This document shows, in pieces, positions 17,533 through 27,309 of a stretch of DNA of 64,000 nt (the stretch's first letter is position 1; every line of letters starts with the position of its first letter). The position numbers and the translations under genes were made by a program. Origin of the DNA: Terriglobia bacterium. Its GTDB lineage: Bacteria; Acidobacteriota; Terriglobia; Terriglobales; Acidobacteriaceae. The stretch lies in contig JAIQEU010000006.1 in assembly GCA_020073665.1 (NCBI GenBank), forward strand, positions 1 to 64,000. Direction: 5' to 3'. The notes beneath the pieces were generated by a model. It was given only the letters and a program-made list of their open reading frames with translations, had not been told where the DNA came from and ran no database searches.

Positions 17533-17548
17533 TGTTCACTTTTAGACA
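17533..17548. promoter_or_regulatory. Palindromic operator candidate (TGTTCA-N4-TAGACA)
   Basis: An imperfect member of the 16-bp family, extended as ACTG...CAGT, 144 bp upstream of PEP-CTERM copy 1. The paralogous gene has a better site at the same distance (43303). Confidence 0.5.
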
Positions 17549-17591
17549 GTTTCCGAAAAAACCTGAAGTCGAGGTGACGAGGCGGGGCTGT

Positions 17592-17714
17592 ATGACTCCG
17601 ACCGCACGACCCGTTGCACATGGAGTCCTGCTTGTGGATGGCGATGATGCCGTTCGAGCCATGATGAATGCGACCCTCGAACGCAAGGGGTTTGGCGTAA
17701 AGTGCTGTTTGTGA
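17592..17714 (+). pseudogene. Response-regulator receiver, N-terminal fragment
   Basis: Forty codons read like the first strand and helix of a receiver domain (GVLLVDGDDAVRAMMNATLE, then RKGFGV) before a stop at 17714. The phospho-acceptor region is missing. The next 200 bp contain no receiver sequence in another frame, so this is a truncated remnant. Confidence 0.65.
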
Positions 17715-17917
17715 AGCGCTTTGATTGGCTTAGCACCCCAACAGGAGAATCGATAGTTGCGATTGGCCTCGTCGCAACATCGTTTTCTCTATTTGCATTC
17801 ATGTTTGACGACATTTGGATATTGTTTACCGGAGACCTTCCCAGGTTGAGTCTGTTGGGCTGCCCTCCTATCCGGGGCCCTCGCCGCAGACTGTGCCTCA
17901 AGAAAGCGGCGCGCGGC

Positions 17918-18073
17918 CTAAATGCGGCCTAGAACCAGCAGAATGACGACGACGAAAAGAACCAGCCCCACCCCACCGGTCGGCGCATAACCCCACTCCC
18001 GGCTGTGCGGCCAGCGTGGCAACGCCCCCAGAAGTGCTAACACCAGAATCACGATCAATATAGTTCCAAGCAT
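17918..18073 (-). CDS. DUF3309 family small membrane protein
   Basis: A 51-residue protein typical of DUF3309: MLGTILIVILVLALLGALPR, then WGYAPTGGVGLVL and a second hydrophobic helix. Function unknown. AAGGAG lies eight bases before the ATG. It follows the OmpA-family gene (72 bp) on the same strand. Confidence 0.85.
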   Translation of the reverse strand: MLGTILIVILVLALLGALPRWPHSREWGYAPTGGVGLVLFVVVILLVLGRI

Positions 18074-18145
18074 GTTTTGCTCCTTCTGCCTTCTCAAGCC
18101 CGAAAGACGACGCGGAGCCCGAATGAAAGGGGCTCCGCGCACCAC

Positions 18146-19771
18146 TTAACGCAAACTTCCCGTCGTGGCATTGACCGGTTGGCCGATGGCTTCGCCGGAC
18201 ACGAGCAGCTCAACTCTCCGGTTCTGCTGCCGGCCGGCAGAGTTATCGTTGGACGCTACCGGCAGCGTCTCGCCGAAGCCTTTGGCGGTAACTGAGCTCG
18301 TCGCGACGCCCTGTTGTATGAGGTAGTCGCGTACCGAACTGGCGCGGTTCTCAGACAGCTTTTGATTCATTGCATCGCCGCCCACATTGTCTGTGTAGCC
18401 GCCGACTGCGATGTCGAGCCCAGGGTAGGCCAGAAGGATGCCAGCCACTTTCGCCAGCTTCTCCCGTGCCCCCGGTTTCAATGAATATTTTCCAGTGTCG
18501 AACAAAACATCCGACATGCTGACGATAAGACCGCGTGCGCTGTCGCGGGTCTGGAGAATGGAATTTAGCTGCTCGGACAAGCGTGCTCGCATCGCTGCTT
18601 TATCATTGTCTGCCTGCTGCGCATTTTGCCGTGCTTGTTCCGCAGCTAGGCGAGATTGCTCGGCATCGGCCTGGGCTGCGGAGAGTGCAGCAGTTGATGC
18701 AGCCTGGCTGTTTGCCATGTCTGACTTGGCCCTTTCAGTCTCAGACTGCGCATCGGCAGCCGCGGTCCGCGCTGTCGCGGCATCAGATTCGGCTTGGGCC
18801 TTGTCTAGCTGGGCCTTCGCCGTATCCGATTGGGCTTGCTCTTTCTGCCTGGTCGCGTCAGCAGCCTGCGCCTGCGACTTCTCCTGCGCGTCGGCGGAAG
18901 CCATGCGCTCGTTGGCTTCGCGCTCCTCGTCCATCTTCTTAACGGCAATCGCACGCGCATCTTCGGCAGTCTGCACTGCTTCGCGGGCGACTGCAATCAG
19001 CGGCTTTCTTTGTACGTTCTTCTCCGTCGCATATTCATCCGCATGGTTCATCAATTGGATGGCGTGCTGATAGCTGTCGCTGGCGTACCGCTCAGCTCCC
19101 TCGGATTCCGCGATGCGCAATGCATTGCGCGCTTCAAAGAACTCCAGGGGCAAGTCGGCTTTCAGGACCACGGGGTCGAACTTGTAACCGGTCGGAATGT
19201 ACCCGCCACGCTCCAGAAGTTCGTACTTCGCACTCACGGCTTCCGTTGTGCCCTTGGTGTCCTCGCGAACCACGTTCTCGAGCACCACCACGTTGCTGGG
19301 CTGGCGCACCGCGAAATAGGGTTCTGCGGTCACCACCAGCGCGAATGCCTGGAGATCGGTGGTGACGTCCAGCTTGCTGCGGTGGTTGTCGCCGATGAGC
19401 ACTTCTCCCAAGTTCACTGCTCGGCCTTCGGGAGAAATCGCCCACAGGATATAGGTCAGGTACTCATTGCCGAACGTCGTGGGTCTCTCGAAATCGGCGA
19501 ATTCCACTTCGATTTCGATGTAGCCTTTCTTGCTTTCCACCTTGGCTTGTCCATTCGCCCTGGGCATCAGATCGGTGCCCGCAAAGTCCAGCTTGGAAGC
19601 TCCGCTGCGATGTTTGTAGTTGACCGCTTGCACGCTGCGGCTGATTACGGTCACCCGGAACGTGGGTGTCGGACTCAGGGGTTCGACGGCCAGGGTGGTC
19701 GGAGAATTGGTCTGAGCAAACGCGCTCAAACCGGTTGCGATTGCGAGAGCTAGTAACAGCTTGATCTTCAA
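18146..19771 (-). CDS. OmpA-family outer-membrane protein with long coiled coil
   Basis: The 541-residue protein has a signal peptide (1-19), a beta-rich N-terminal domain (about 30-200), an alpha-helical stretch with a long Ala/Gln/Glu/Arg coiled coil (about 255-400) and a C-terminal OmpA peptidoglycan-binding domain (about 415-525: VLFDTGKYSLKPGAREKL, VGGYTDNVGGDAMNQKLSEN, VTAKGFGETLPVASND, then GRQQNRRVEL). It should tether the outer membrane to peptidoglycan. It is upstream of, and probably co-transcribed with, the DUF3309 gene. Confidence 0.93.
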   Translation of the reverse strand: MKIKLLLALAIATGLSAFAQTNSPTTLAVEPLSPTPTFRVTVISRSVQAVNYKHRSGASKLDFAGTDLMPRANGQAKVESKKGYIEIEVEFADFERPTTFGNEYLTYILWAISPEGRAVNLGEVLIGDNHRSKLDVTTDLQAFALVVTAEPYFAVRQPSNVVVLENVVREDTKGTTEAVSAKYELLERGGYIPTGYKFDPVVLKADLPLEFFEARNALRIAESEGAERYASDSYQHAIQLMNHADEYATEKNVQRKPLIAVAREAVQTAEDARAIAVKKMDEEREANERMASADAQEKSQAQAADATRQKEQAQSDTAKAQLDKAQAESDAATARTAAADAQSETERAKSDMANSQAASTAALSAAQADAEQSRLAAEQARQNAQQADNDKAAMRARLSEQLNSILQTRDSARGLIVSMSDVLFDTGKYSLKPGAREKLAKVAGILLAYPGLDIAVGGYTDNVGGDAMNQKLSENRASSVRDYLIQQGVATSSVTAKGFGETLPVASNDNSAGRQQNRRVELLVSGEAIGQPVNATTGSLR

Positions 19772-19867
19772 TGTGTCTCCTTGCGGCAGATGTCCGCCGT
19801 GTTGCGTTGTATCGGTTTCATGTTGGTAGATCGGATACAGTGGCCTGTGCCGGCGCCCTTGATCGCT

Positions 19868-20059
19868 TTATGTCCCAACGTGGATGTTCGAAAGGGAATG
19901 GAAGAGCCCGAAAACATTCAGCAGCCACAAAACGACGGCTATCACCACAACGCCGTTCAAAATTGACTTGATGGATCCCTGCATCGGAATGAAGCGATTC
20001 ACCAGCCACAGCAGGACACCCACTACGATCAGAACTTCCAAGAGTTGAATTAACGGCAT
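19868..20059 (-). CDS. Thivi_2564 family small membrane protein
   Basis: A 63-residue protein with two hydrophobic helices and the family pattern LIVVGVLLWLVNRFIPMQGS, then ILNGVVVIAVVLWLLNVFG. Function unknown. GGAAGG precedes the ATG. Confidence 0.85.
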   Translation of the reverse strand: MPLIQLLEVLIVVGVLLWLVNRFIPMQGSIKSILNGVVVIAVVLWLLNVFGLFHSLSNIHVGT

Positions 20060-20392
20060 GATCTTTGACCTTCCTTGTCTTGCGGGCTAACTCCTCTCAT
20101 CCGCCTGGAGGTGTTGCCCTACTTTCAATGTTCGAGACCCGTTCGGGCCCGAATCGTGGTACACCGTGGGGTTTCGCGGCATACATGCGGGATGAAGAAC
20201 GCTGATTGGCTGAATGTGGTCGCTTCACCGTGGCCTTGATCAGGCCCCCTTACCTGTAGCGTCCTAACAAACGGGAACTGCGAATCAGCGGTCGCAGCTC
20301 CATCTCCCCACTCAGGAGAATAGAGAATGACAGGTGTTGGCTCTCGCGTCTGAGCAAGATAGCTCACACGCAGCGATTAAGATTGTCAGGTG
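20060..20392. other. Intergenic region with one weak operator
   Basis: No gene seen. It contains an imperfect palindrome TGAGCA-N4-AGCTCA at 20351-20366, of the family described at 12362. Confidence 0.4.
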
Positions 20393-20615
20393 CTAATACA
20401 CCGAGTCGAAAACGATATCCACTTGGTTTCGGTAGTGTCCTTTGTTGCACAGAGTTTCCTGCAGCTTCTTGTTCTCGCTCCTGATGTACCTCCGCAACTT
20501 CTTCTGTGGTTGAGTCAGGCCCTGCTGCACTTTGCAGGAAGCCTGGTACCAACATCCCAGCCGTCAGAAGTAGGAAGGCGCTGCCAGCCCACCGGGTCTT
20601 GCTCGCGAACAGCAT
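20393..20615 (-). pseudogene. Peptidoglycan-binding domain protein, truncated and frameshifted
   Basis: The first 35 codons (MLFASKTRWAGSAFLLLTAG and on) match the gene at 44428-44919. The frame then shifts, and the neighbouring frame reads KLQETLCNKGHYRNQVD, the start of the peptidoglycan-binding domain, before a stop at 20393. The rest is missing. It is a decayed duplicate. Confidence 0.75.
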
Positions 20616-20674
20616 GGTTTCTCCTTTGGGCCGGCCCTGATGCTGTGCCTTTTATTCGGGCGCTCGGTGCTGTG

Positions 20675-20730
20675 CTACTTCTGGTAGGTGTCACTAACCA
20701 TGGTTAAAGCTGTGACCGTCATATGACCAT
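20675..20730 (-). pseudogene. DUF5818-like gene, C-terminal remnant
   Basis: The minus strand reads MTVTALTMVSDTYQK and a stop at 20675, matching the last residues of the gene at 44978-45367, in the same position upstream of the peptidoglycan-binding gene. Only this end of the duplicated gene survives. The following 20731-20977 holds no gene I can support. Confidence 0.65.
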
Positions 20731-20977
20731 CGACTCCCAACCGGCGAATTGCGGAGGCCAAGATGAGCAATGTTGAACAGCAGGGTCAAGTGTTGACTGA
20801 TAAGCTTTATTGCAAGAACTCAATTGTCATGGATGTCGGTGACGGACTTTGTCTTCGTAACGCTCTACGGTCATCGCAATCCGCCATGTATTTCGAGCTG
20901 CGGAAACATGGTGCGCGTATACAGATTCAGCAGCGGAGAAGATCAGTCTTCTCGGGCAGAAAAAGGAATCGTGACTT

Positions 20978-22456
20978 ATGGTCGCAGCAGCGATAGATGC
21001 GGTAAAACAAGTCTATGCCGAGCCGCTTGCACCACAGCCGGTTTCTGCCCGCCCCATCCCCATCAAGCAAAGCCCACGTCACAATTGGGCCAGGTGGGCA
21101 TTGGTTATCGGCCTTGTCATAGCAGTGGCTGTAATCGTGGAACTGTGGCGGGTACATTCGCAGAACGCGATTCATTATGACACGGTGGCGACGGAACGGG
21201 GGCTGATCCAGGCAAGTGTCACGGCTACCGGCACGCTCAACGCCGTGGTCGATGTGCAGGTCGGCAGCCAGGTATCCGGCAACATCAAAGCCCTCTACGC
21301 GGACTTCAACACCAAGGTAACAAAAGGCCAACTCGTCGCCCAGATTGATCCCCAAGTCTTCCAGACGGAGGTCGATCAGGCCCAGGCGGCGCTGGGCTCG
21401 GTGCGCTCTGCGGTCATTACGTCAGGGGCGCAGGTGGTGAAGTCGAAGGCAGATCTTGTGGGGACGATCGCGAGTGAAAAAAGTGTTGAGTCCACTCTGG
21501 CCAGGGACCGCGCCAACGCGCTCAATGCAAAGACCCAGTGGCAACGACTCGACACTCTCTTTAGCCAAGGAATTGCTTCCCAGCAGGATCACGACTCGGC
21601 CAGGGCTGCCCTGGATGCCGCCGAAGCCCAAGTAGCGGCCGACCAGTCCCAGATTGAAGTATCCAAACAGACCATCCAGTCGGCGGAAGCCCAAGTGACG
21701 GTGGCGCAAGCCCAGTTGGGTTCAGCGCAGGCCCAGGAGCGCCAGGCACAAGCGGTACTGGAGCAGGCCAAGATCAACCTTGGACACACCCAGATCACCG
21801 CTCCCGTCGATGGTACGGTAATCGCCCGCCGCATGGATGTAGGCCAGACCGTGGCCGCATCGTTTGCGGCCCCTACTATCTTCGAGATTGCGCAAGACCT
21901 GACGAAAATGCAACTCGATACTAATGTTGACGAGTCCGATATCGGGAACATCAGCGCCAGCCAGGAAGCCACATTCACGGTAGATGCCTATCCAGGAACC
22001 ACATTCCACGGCCAGGTTACAAACATCCGCAAGGCGCCCATCAGTGCACAAAACGTGGTCACCTACGATGTCGTGATCGCGGTTTCAAATCCCGATCTCA
22101 AACTGTTCCCCGGGATGACGGCCAATGCCCGCATCCTGACGACCAAGCTGGATGACGCGCTCAAGGTGCCGAATGCAGTCCTGCGGGTCCATCCCTCAGC
22201 AGCGGTATTGACGCAGGTCGGCCTCCCATCCACACCCGCCGGTAAGCAGCAAGTTTATGTGTTATCGGGAGGTAAGCTCAAAGCTGTCCCGGTCACGTTT
22301 GGGATCTCAGATGGCAAGTCCACCGCGGTAACAGCAGGTGATTTGAAAGCGGGAGAACTGGTAGTCGTGAGATTTACCACCGGTACTGCTTCATCGACGA
22401 CGACCACCAACTCAGTGCCCGGCGCCAGCGGCGGGCGCCGCGGGCCCGGATTCTGA
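20978..22456 (+). CDS. macA: MacA-like periplasmic adaptor of an ABC efflux pump
   Basis: The 492-residue protein has one N-terminal membrane anchor (about 38-57), a biotinyl-lipoyl half (VGSQVSGNIKALYADFNTKV), a long alpha-hairpin of Ala/Gln repeats (about 130-265), the second lipoyl half (APVDGTVIARRMDVGQTVA) and beta-barrel domains. It links an inner-membrane MacB-type transporter to an outer-membrane channel. The ATPase gene follows by 10 bp. AAAAGGAA precedes the ATG. The C-terminus is Ser/Thr/Gly-rich. Substrate unknown. Confidence 0.93.
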   Translation: MVAAAIDAVKQVYAEPLAPQPVSARPIPIKQSPRHNWARWALVIGLVIAVAVIVELWRVHSQNAIHYDTVATERGLIQASVTATGTLNAVVDVQVGSQVSGNIKALYADFNTKVTKGQLVAQIDPQVFQTEVDQAQAALGSVRSAVITSGAQVVKSKADLVGTIASEKSVESTLARDRANALNAKTQWQRLDTLFSQGIASQQDHDSARAALDAAEAQVAADQSQIEVSKQTIQSAEAQVTVAQAQLGSAQAQERQAQAVLEQAKINLGHTQITAPVDGTVIARRMDVGQTVAASFAAPTIFEIAQDLTKMQLDTNVDESDIGNISASQEATFTVDAYPGTTFHGQVTNIRKAPISAQNVVTYDVVIAVSNPDLKLFPGMTANARILTTKLDDALKVPNAVLRVHPSAAVLTQVGLPSTPAGKQQVYVLSGGKLKAVPVTFGISDGKSTAVTAGDLKAGELVVVRFTTGTASSTTTTNSVPGASGGRRGPGF

Positions 22457-22466
22457 GGAGCGTCCA

Positions 22467-23216
22467 GTGCCACCACTCATCGACGTCCGGAACCTCACCA
22501 AGACTTATCTGCTGGGGGAAGTGAGTGTGAACGCCCTGCAGGGGGTCACCGTCACCATTGAGCGCGGCATCTTCGTCGCGGTCATGGGCCCGTCCGGTTC
22601 GGGCAAATCGACTTTCATGAACCTTTTGGGTTGCCTTGACCGACCTACCTCAGGCCGTTATCTGCTCGACGGCATTCCGGTAGAAAGCCTGGATCGCGAC
22701 CAACTCGCCGAGATACGGAACCAGAAGATCGGCTTCATTTTTCAGAATTTCAACCTGCTCCCCCGTATGAACGCGTTGGAAAATGTAGAACTACCTTTAC
22801 TTTACGCGAGTGGTGATACGCCGAATGGGGACGAGCGCGGCCAACTTGCCCTGGCCGCCGTCGGCCTGGCCGACCGGGAGAGCAACTTTCCCACCCAACT
22901 CTCGGGTGGCCAGCAGCAGCGAGTGGCCATTGCACGTGCTCTGATCAACAGGCCGGAAATTCTTCTGGCAGACGAACCCACCGGCGCGCTGGACTCGCAT
23001 AACAGCGCCGAAATCATGAGCATCTTCCAGGAACTGAACCACACTCAGGGCATCACTATCGTTCTGGTTACGCACTCGGATGAGATCGCCGCGTACGCGG
23101 ACCGAATCATCGGCTTTCGCGATGGGCTCATCGTCGGCGACGTGCCGGTCGTCCACCCACAGAAGACCAGCGAGGATGGGGCTGCTCTACGCATTCCCGT
23201 CGAGATGGCGCAATGA
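22467..23216 (+). CDS. MacB-type ABC transporter ATP-binding subunit
   Basis: A 249-residue ABC ATPase with Walker [11 protein letters not shown]-loop [18 protein letters not shown], signature [15 protein letters not shown], Walker [13 protein letters not shown] and the H-loop [10 protein letters not shown]. It belongs to the LolD/MacB group, here split from its permease. GTG start with GAGGAG upstream; its stop overlaps the permease start (ATGA), so the two are translated together. Confidence 0.95.
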   Translation: MPPLIDVRNLTKTYLLGEVSVNALQGVTVTIERGIFVAVMGPSGSGKSTFMNLLGCLDRPTSGRYLLDGIPVESLDRDQLAEIRNQKIGFIFQNFNLLPRMNALENVELPLLYASGDTPNGDERGQLALAAVGLADRESNFPTQLSGGQQQRVAIARALINRPEILLADEPTGALDSHNSAEIMSIFQELNHTQGITIVLVTHSDEIAAYADRIIGFRDGLIVGDVPVVHPQKTSEDGAALRIPVEMAQ

Positions 23217-24448
23217 AACGACTAAAGTCATCCATACGGATCGCCTTCCGAGCCCTGCAGATGAACAAGCTCCGCTCCGCTCTCACCATGCTGGGCATCG
23301 TGATCGGGGTCGCCTCCGTGATCGCAACTGTGGCCATAGGCTCAGGCGCCACCCAGCGAATTCAGCAGCAGATCGCCAGCATTGGCAGCAACATCATCAT
23401 TGTTGTGCCGGGGAGCACGAGCAGCTCAGGGGTGCGCTTAGGCAGTGGCAATGCGGTTACGTTATCGGAAGCGGATGCGAAGGAACTTGTGGCGCAGTGC
23501 CCGGACGTCGCCCTTGCAGCACCCTTGGTGCGAGGCGGAGCCCAGGTGGTTTACGGGAACAATAACTGGGCGACGATCATCTATGGCGTTACCCCGGACT
23601 ATCTGACGATTCGCGATCTCTCCGTGGCTGACGGGGCTGAGTTTACGCAGCAGGACATCGATTCGGCGAACAAGGTAGCTGTGCTCGGAAAGACGCCGGT
23701 GAATAATCTGTTCGGCGACGCCGATCCCATCGGCCAGACGATCCGTATCAAGAACGTGCCCTTCATCGTCGTCGGTGTGCTTACTGCCAAAGGCCAGTCG
23801 TCCCAGGGACAGGATCAGGACGATGTGATTCTGCTTCCGATTTCGAGCGCCAAGCGGAAAGTGATCGGCACCAAGCAGGCCAATGCAGACGCCGTGGACA
23901 CCATCATGATGCAGGCAAAATCCGGCGCCCAGATCCCGGCTGCGCAGGAAGAGGCCCAGGCGCTGCTCCGACAACGCCATCATCTGCAGCCGACCGAGGA
24001 CGACGACTTCTCGATCCGTAATTTGGAAGAGCTTTTCGCCGCGCAAGAGGCGTCTTCGAGCATCATGGCGATCATGCTCGCGGCCGTCGCTTCGGTCTCG
24101 TTGGTCGTGGGTGGCATCGGCATTATGAACATCATGCTAATCTCGGTCCAAGAGCGGACGCGCGAGATTGGGCTGCGGCAAGCCCTGGGTGCCAAAACGC
24201 GCGATATCCTCAACCAGTTTCTGGTTGAGGCAGTAACGCTGTCGATCGCCGGCGGAGTCGTCGGAATCGTGTTCGGGATCAGTGCATCAGCCATCATCTC
24301 GCGTCTGGCGGGCTGGGCAACATCCGTCGGCCCAGGCGCGGTAACTCTCGCCGCCTTTTTCTCTGCTCTGGTGGGAATCGGCTTTGGCTATTACCCTGCG
24401 AGAAAAGCTGCCTATTTGGATCCGATCGAAGCCTTGCGGTATGAATAG
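23213..24448 (+). CDS. MacB-type ABC transporter permease
   Basis: A 411-residue permease with four membrane segments: one near the N-terminus (LTMLGIVIGVASVIATVAIG), a large periplasmic MacB domain (about 50-270), and an FtsX-type C-terminal half with IGIMNIMLISVQERTREIGL and RQALGAKTRDIL. Together with the two genes upstream it forms a tripartite efflux or lipoprotein-handling machine. No outer-membrane channel gene is adjacent. Confidence 0.95.
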   Translation: MKRLKSSIRIAFRALQMNKLRSALTMLGIVIGVASVIATVAIGSGATQRIQQQIASIGSNIIIVVPGSTSSSGVRLGSGNAVTLSEADAKELVAQCPDVALAAPLVRGGAQVVYGNNNWATIIYGVTPDYLTIRDLSVADGAEFTQQDIDSANKVAVLGKTPVNNLFGDADPIGQTIRIKNVPFIVVGVLTAKGQSSQGQDQDDVILLPISSAKRKVIGTKQANADAVDTIMMQAKSGAQIPAAQEEAQALLRQRHHLQPTEDDDFSIRNLEELFAAQEASSSIMAIMLAAVASVSLVVGGIGIMNIMLISVQERTREIGLRQALGAKTRDILNQFLVEAVTLSIAGGVVGIVFGISASAIISRLAGWATSVGPGAVTLAAFFSALVGIGFGYYPARKAAYLDPIEALRYE

Positions 24449-24607
24449 GTTGCTGCAGGGGAAGCGACCACTTACTTTCGCAAAAGAGTCCTAACATCGT
24501 CCTAAGGCCGCGTTGGCTCCAGTTTTCGAATCCGACCGGAAGGTTCCTCTTGAAACTGCAGGGGTATACCCGCACGCACTAATTGTCGCGTTCGAGGAAC
24601 CTGGTTC

Positions 24608-24623
24608 TGTTCAAAAGTGACCA
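24608..24623. promoter_or_regulatory. Palindromic operator candidate (TGTTCA-N4-TGACCA)
   Basis: Lies 38 bp upstream of the broken lipoprotein-sorting-type gene at 24662. Confidence 0.55.
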
Positions 24624-24661
24624 TTCATAGGGATCTGTGCGGGGTATTCTGCAGACAGCCG

Positions 24662-25438
24662 ATGAAAACCCACGTCTATATCGCCTTATTGAGCGTGCAG
24701 CTCCTGATGTGCGGCGGCGCCTGGCAACCGGCAATGGCGCAACCATCCAATGCGCTTGCCGTAGAGCCTCCTGTTGCGCTGACCTCTGAACAGGTGGTGA
24801 CAAAGTGGTCCAGAGAAACCTTGAGCGCGCCCAGGCGTTAGCCGCTTACCAGGGAACCCGAATTTATCGGCTTGAATACCACGGCTTCCCGGGTTCCAGA
24901 AGTGCGGAAATGACTGTGGATGTAAAGTACCGCTCTCCCGGAACGAAGGAATTCAACATCCGGGTCTGAACAAGGTTCACACTTGGTGATTGACAGAGTA
25001 TTCCAGAGGCTGCTGCAGAGCGAGAAGGAGGCACTCACCGAGGAGAATCAGGCTCGCGTAGCCCTCAACAACGATAACTACCGCTTCGCTCTGGCGGGGT
25101 ACGAGAATCTGCCGACGGGTCCATGCTACATTCTCGCCGTCGAGCCCCTAACCAAAAGCAAACTCCTCTACCGCGGCCGAATTTGGGTGGATGCAGAGGA
25201 CTTTGCCGTGGTGCGTATTGAGGCGGCACCAGCCAAAAGCCCTTCCTTCTGGACGAAAGAAACCCGGGTCGAACAGGCCTATGCCAAGGTTGGCGATTTC
25301 TGGCTTCCCATTTCCAATCGAAGCAGCAGCGCGATTCGACTGGGAGGCCATGCCTATTTCACTATTGACTATCAGGACTACCAGATTACAGCTGCCACTC
25401 CGCTGGGTACACCCAGCGACGTCGCAGGGTACCGATAG
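24662..25438 (+). pseudogene. Outer-membrane lipoprotein-sorting-type (LolA-like) protein, two frameshifts
   Basis: The gene starts with a signal peptide (VYIALLSVQLLMCGGAWQPA) and reads to a stop at 24841. A second frame supplies LERAQALAAYQGTRIYRLEY to about 24965, and the first frame resumes as LVIDRVFQRLLQSEKEALTE to 25438. Joined, these give a protein of about 258 residues of the LolA-like family. The two shifts cancel out, so only about 160 bases are out of frame. Its place right after the MacAB-like genes suggests it once worked with them. Confidence 0.7.
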
Positions 25439-25487
25439 CGCTATTCTTGATTGGAAGGAGAGAAGATCGGTGCGGATTAGGGATCTC

Positions 25488-25607
25488 TCAAAAAACCTTC
25501 CATACGTAGTGTCCCAACAGGGCGATCACCAGCACGCCACCCACGCCACAAACCCAGAATAGAAACTTGAGCGTCAATTTCGGAGAATTGATTTCCTTTT
25601 TGTCCAT
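25488..25607 (-). CDS. Possible 39-aa single-helix membrane protein
   Basis: Reads MDKKEINSPKLTLKFLFWVC and then one hydrophobic helix (GVGGVLVIALLGHYVW). No family recognised and the ribosome site is weak; the protein-like charge distribution is the main support. Confidence 0.4.
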   Translation of the reverse strand: MDKKEINSPKLTLKFLFWVCGVGGVLVIALLGHYVWKVF

Positions 25608-25786
25608 CGTCGAAGTTTAACCTGGCACGAACGTATTTGCTCGGATCCGTGGGTCAGCCCCCTGGTTCGCTTGGGCCAGCACTTCCGATAGAGGTTATCC
25701 CGAAGGCCCCTGCCCCCTGATCGGACGGCCAAAACGGCCCGGACCGCACGAACGGTGCGAATCGCGCGTAAAGGACTTTACGGTAG

Positions 25787-27157
25787 CTATTTCTTTCGCG
25801 CTTGGACGACGCTACAAACATCGCGATCCCAATCCTTCGGACGCTGCTTCGCTTCCGTGGGTTTGGGGAATCGCTGCGCACACTGCGCGGACATGGACTG
25901 CTTTGAATCGCCGTGTGACATCACCTGATCCGCCGCCATACACCCGCAGTACAACTGCTCGCGTATGTTCGGTGGGTCGAATCCATAAATGTCAGCGAAA
26001 ATCTTTTGCGGGACGATTACGTTGATTTCGTAAGGCAAACTAGGCACTCCCGTTGAATCGCCCGGGTTGTACGACTCAATTGGGAAGTCAACATTCACGC
26101 CTGGGGTCTTTTCTTGGGCGTCAGGAAGATTGCTGGGGCTTGCAGCGTTCAGAAACAGATTGTGCTGTTCTTGGCGCCAGCCTAGAAATTCATTCGCTAT
26201 TTGAGCAAAGCTCAGGTCCCATCGGTAAGGAACGCCTACGCTCAAGGCGATTGTCCGCTCCAGGATCTTGTGACCGTCGCTGAACTTGCGCGTGCCTTTT
26301 TGGCAGCACTCATCAGGATTCGGAATAGCCGCTTCATCGGATGATCGCGAGTATGGACTTGTCATAATCACAAACAACTGGTTTATAGGCGCCTCATGTG
26401 CAGGGATCCACTTTCCCTGTCGGTTGCATGGAGATGACGAAGAGACCACGGAGGTGTCGCAGGTCATGAAATAACTGCTCACTGGGGTGACTCGACGCAG
26501 TCCAGCGTCCGCAAATTGTGTCCATTGCTTTTTATCGGTTGTGGCCGCATCATCTTGGATCTGGGGCATCCGGCCATAAATTGGTATCAGCGAGCCTGCA
26601 AATACGTAATCGAGAAATCTCTGGTTGTCCTGCTCGGAAGTCTTTGAGGCGACGACCTCTCTATAGCGGCCATCCCAGAAAGACACTACGCCCACGCGCA
26701 CCGTCCTGCCCACCAGAAGCTTGTTCGGACTCACTTTTTCATTGATGAGATTGTGCAGCGGTGTGAAATCATTCAGGTTTTCGATTTTGAAAAGACCAAA
26801 TCTCAACATCCCCAGAAAACGTTTCTTGAAAATGTCTTGTGGCCCCTTGATCGACTCCCACACCTTTACCAGCTCTTCTGCCTGTTCCCCAAGATTTCGG
26901 AGGGATCGTTCTGGGTCGCTAGAACTTGATGCTTGTGCGAGAAAAGAACCATTAAGAGCCCCAACCGAAACGCCAGACATCTCCTTGAAATCACAGTGCC
27001 GATCCACGACGAGGTGGTAAATTGCCCCAGCTTCGAAAGCGCCTTTGGCGCCCCCGCCACTAAGCACCAAAGCACGACTTTGTTCCGGGGTGCAATCAAT
27101 CGCTTGAGCAGAAGCGAACACGCCGACAATTAATAGGGCAAGCAGAAGCTGTCGCAT
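25787..27157 (-). CDS. Secreted patatin-like phospholipase
   Basis: The 456-residue protein has a signal peptide (about 1-19) and a patatin domain: oxyanion loop GGGAKG (34-39), nucleophile elbow GVSVG (Ser64), and the catalytic Asp in DAGLRR. Patatins hydrolyse acyl chains of membrane lipids. The C-terminal third is Cys-containing (LYCGCMAAD, CAQRFPKP) and shows no other domain. The ATG at 27157 is preceded by GGGAG; the ATG 18 bp earlier is less well placed. Monocistronic. Confidence 0.92.
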   Translation of the reverse strand: MRQLLLALLIVGVFASAQAIDCTPEQSRALVLSGGGAKGAFEAGAIYHLVVDRHCDFKEMSGVSVGALNGSFLAQASSSSDPERSLRNLGEQAEELVKVWESIKGPQDIFKKRFLGMLRFGLFKIENLNDFTPLHNLINEKVSPNKLLVGRTVRVGVVSFWDGRYREVVASKTSEQDNQRFLDYVFAGSLIPIYGRMPQIQDDAATTDKKQWTQFADAGLRRVTPVSSYFMTCDTSVVSSSSPCNRQGKWIPAHEAPINQLFVIMTSPYSRSSDEAAIPNPDECCQKGTRKFSDGHKILERTIALSVGVPYRWDLSFAQIANEFLGWRQEQHNLFLNAASPSNLPDAQEKTPGVNVDFPIESYNPGDSTGVPSLPYEINVIVPQKIFADIYGFDPPNIREQLYCGCMAADQVMSHGDSKQSMSAQCAQRFPKPTEAKQRPKDWDRDVCSVVQARKK

Positions 27158-27309
27158 AGCATCTCCCGTAAACATACTAAAACAGAAGAACGCTCGCTGT
27201 TCATCTATAGGGAAAACAAAAATCCATTTCAGAGAGAGGTACGGATGGCATCTCAGGGGTTGTGATCTTGCTGCAGTTCGCTGCCGTGCTCGGCGCTACG
27301 ACCGCTCGT

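Noticed and set aside
18830-19753. A 307-codon plus-strand frame opposite the OmpA gene
   Set aside because: It is a mirror frame of the coiled-coil gene; no domain, and the OmpA reading has clear motifs.
20763-20996. A 77-codon plus-strand frame before the MacA-like gene
   Set aside because: The codon usage and residue composition look random, there is no similarity to anything known to me, and it overlaps the start of macA.
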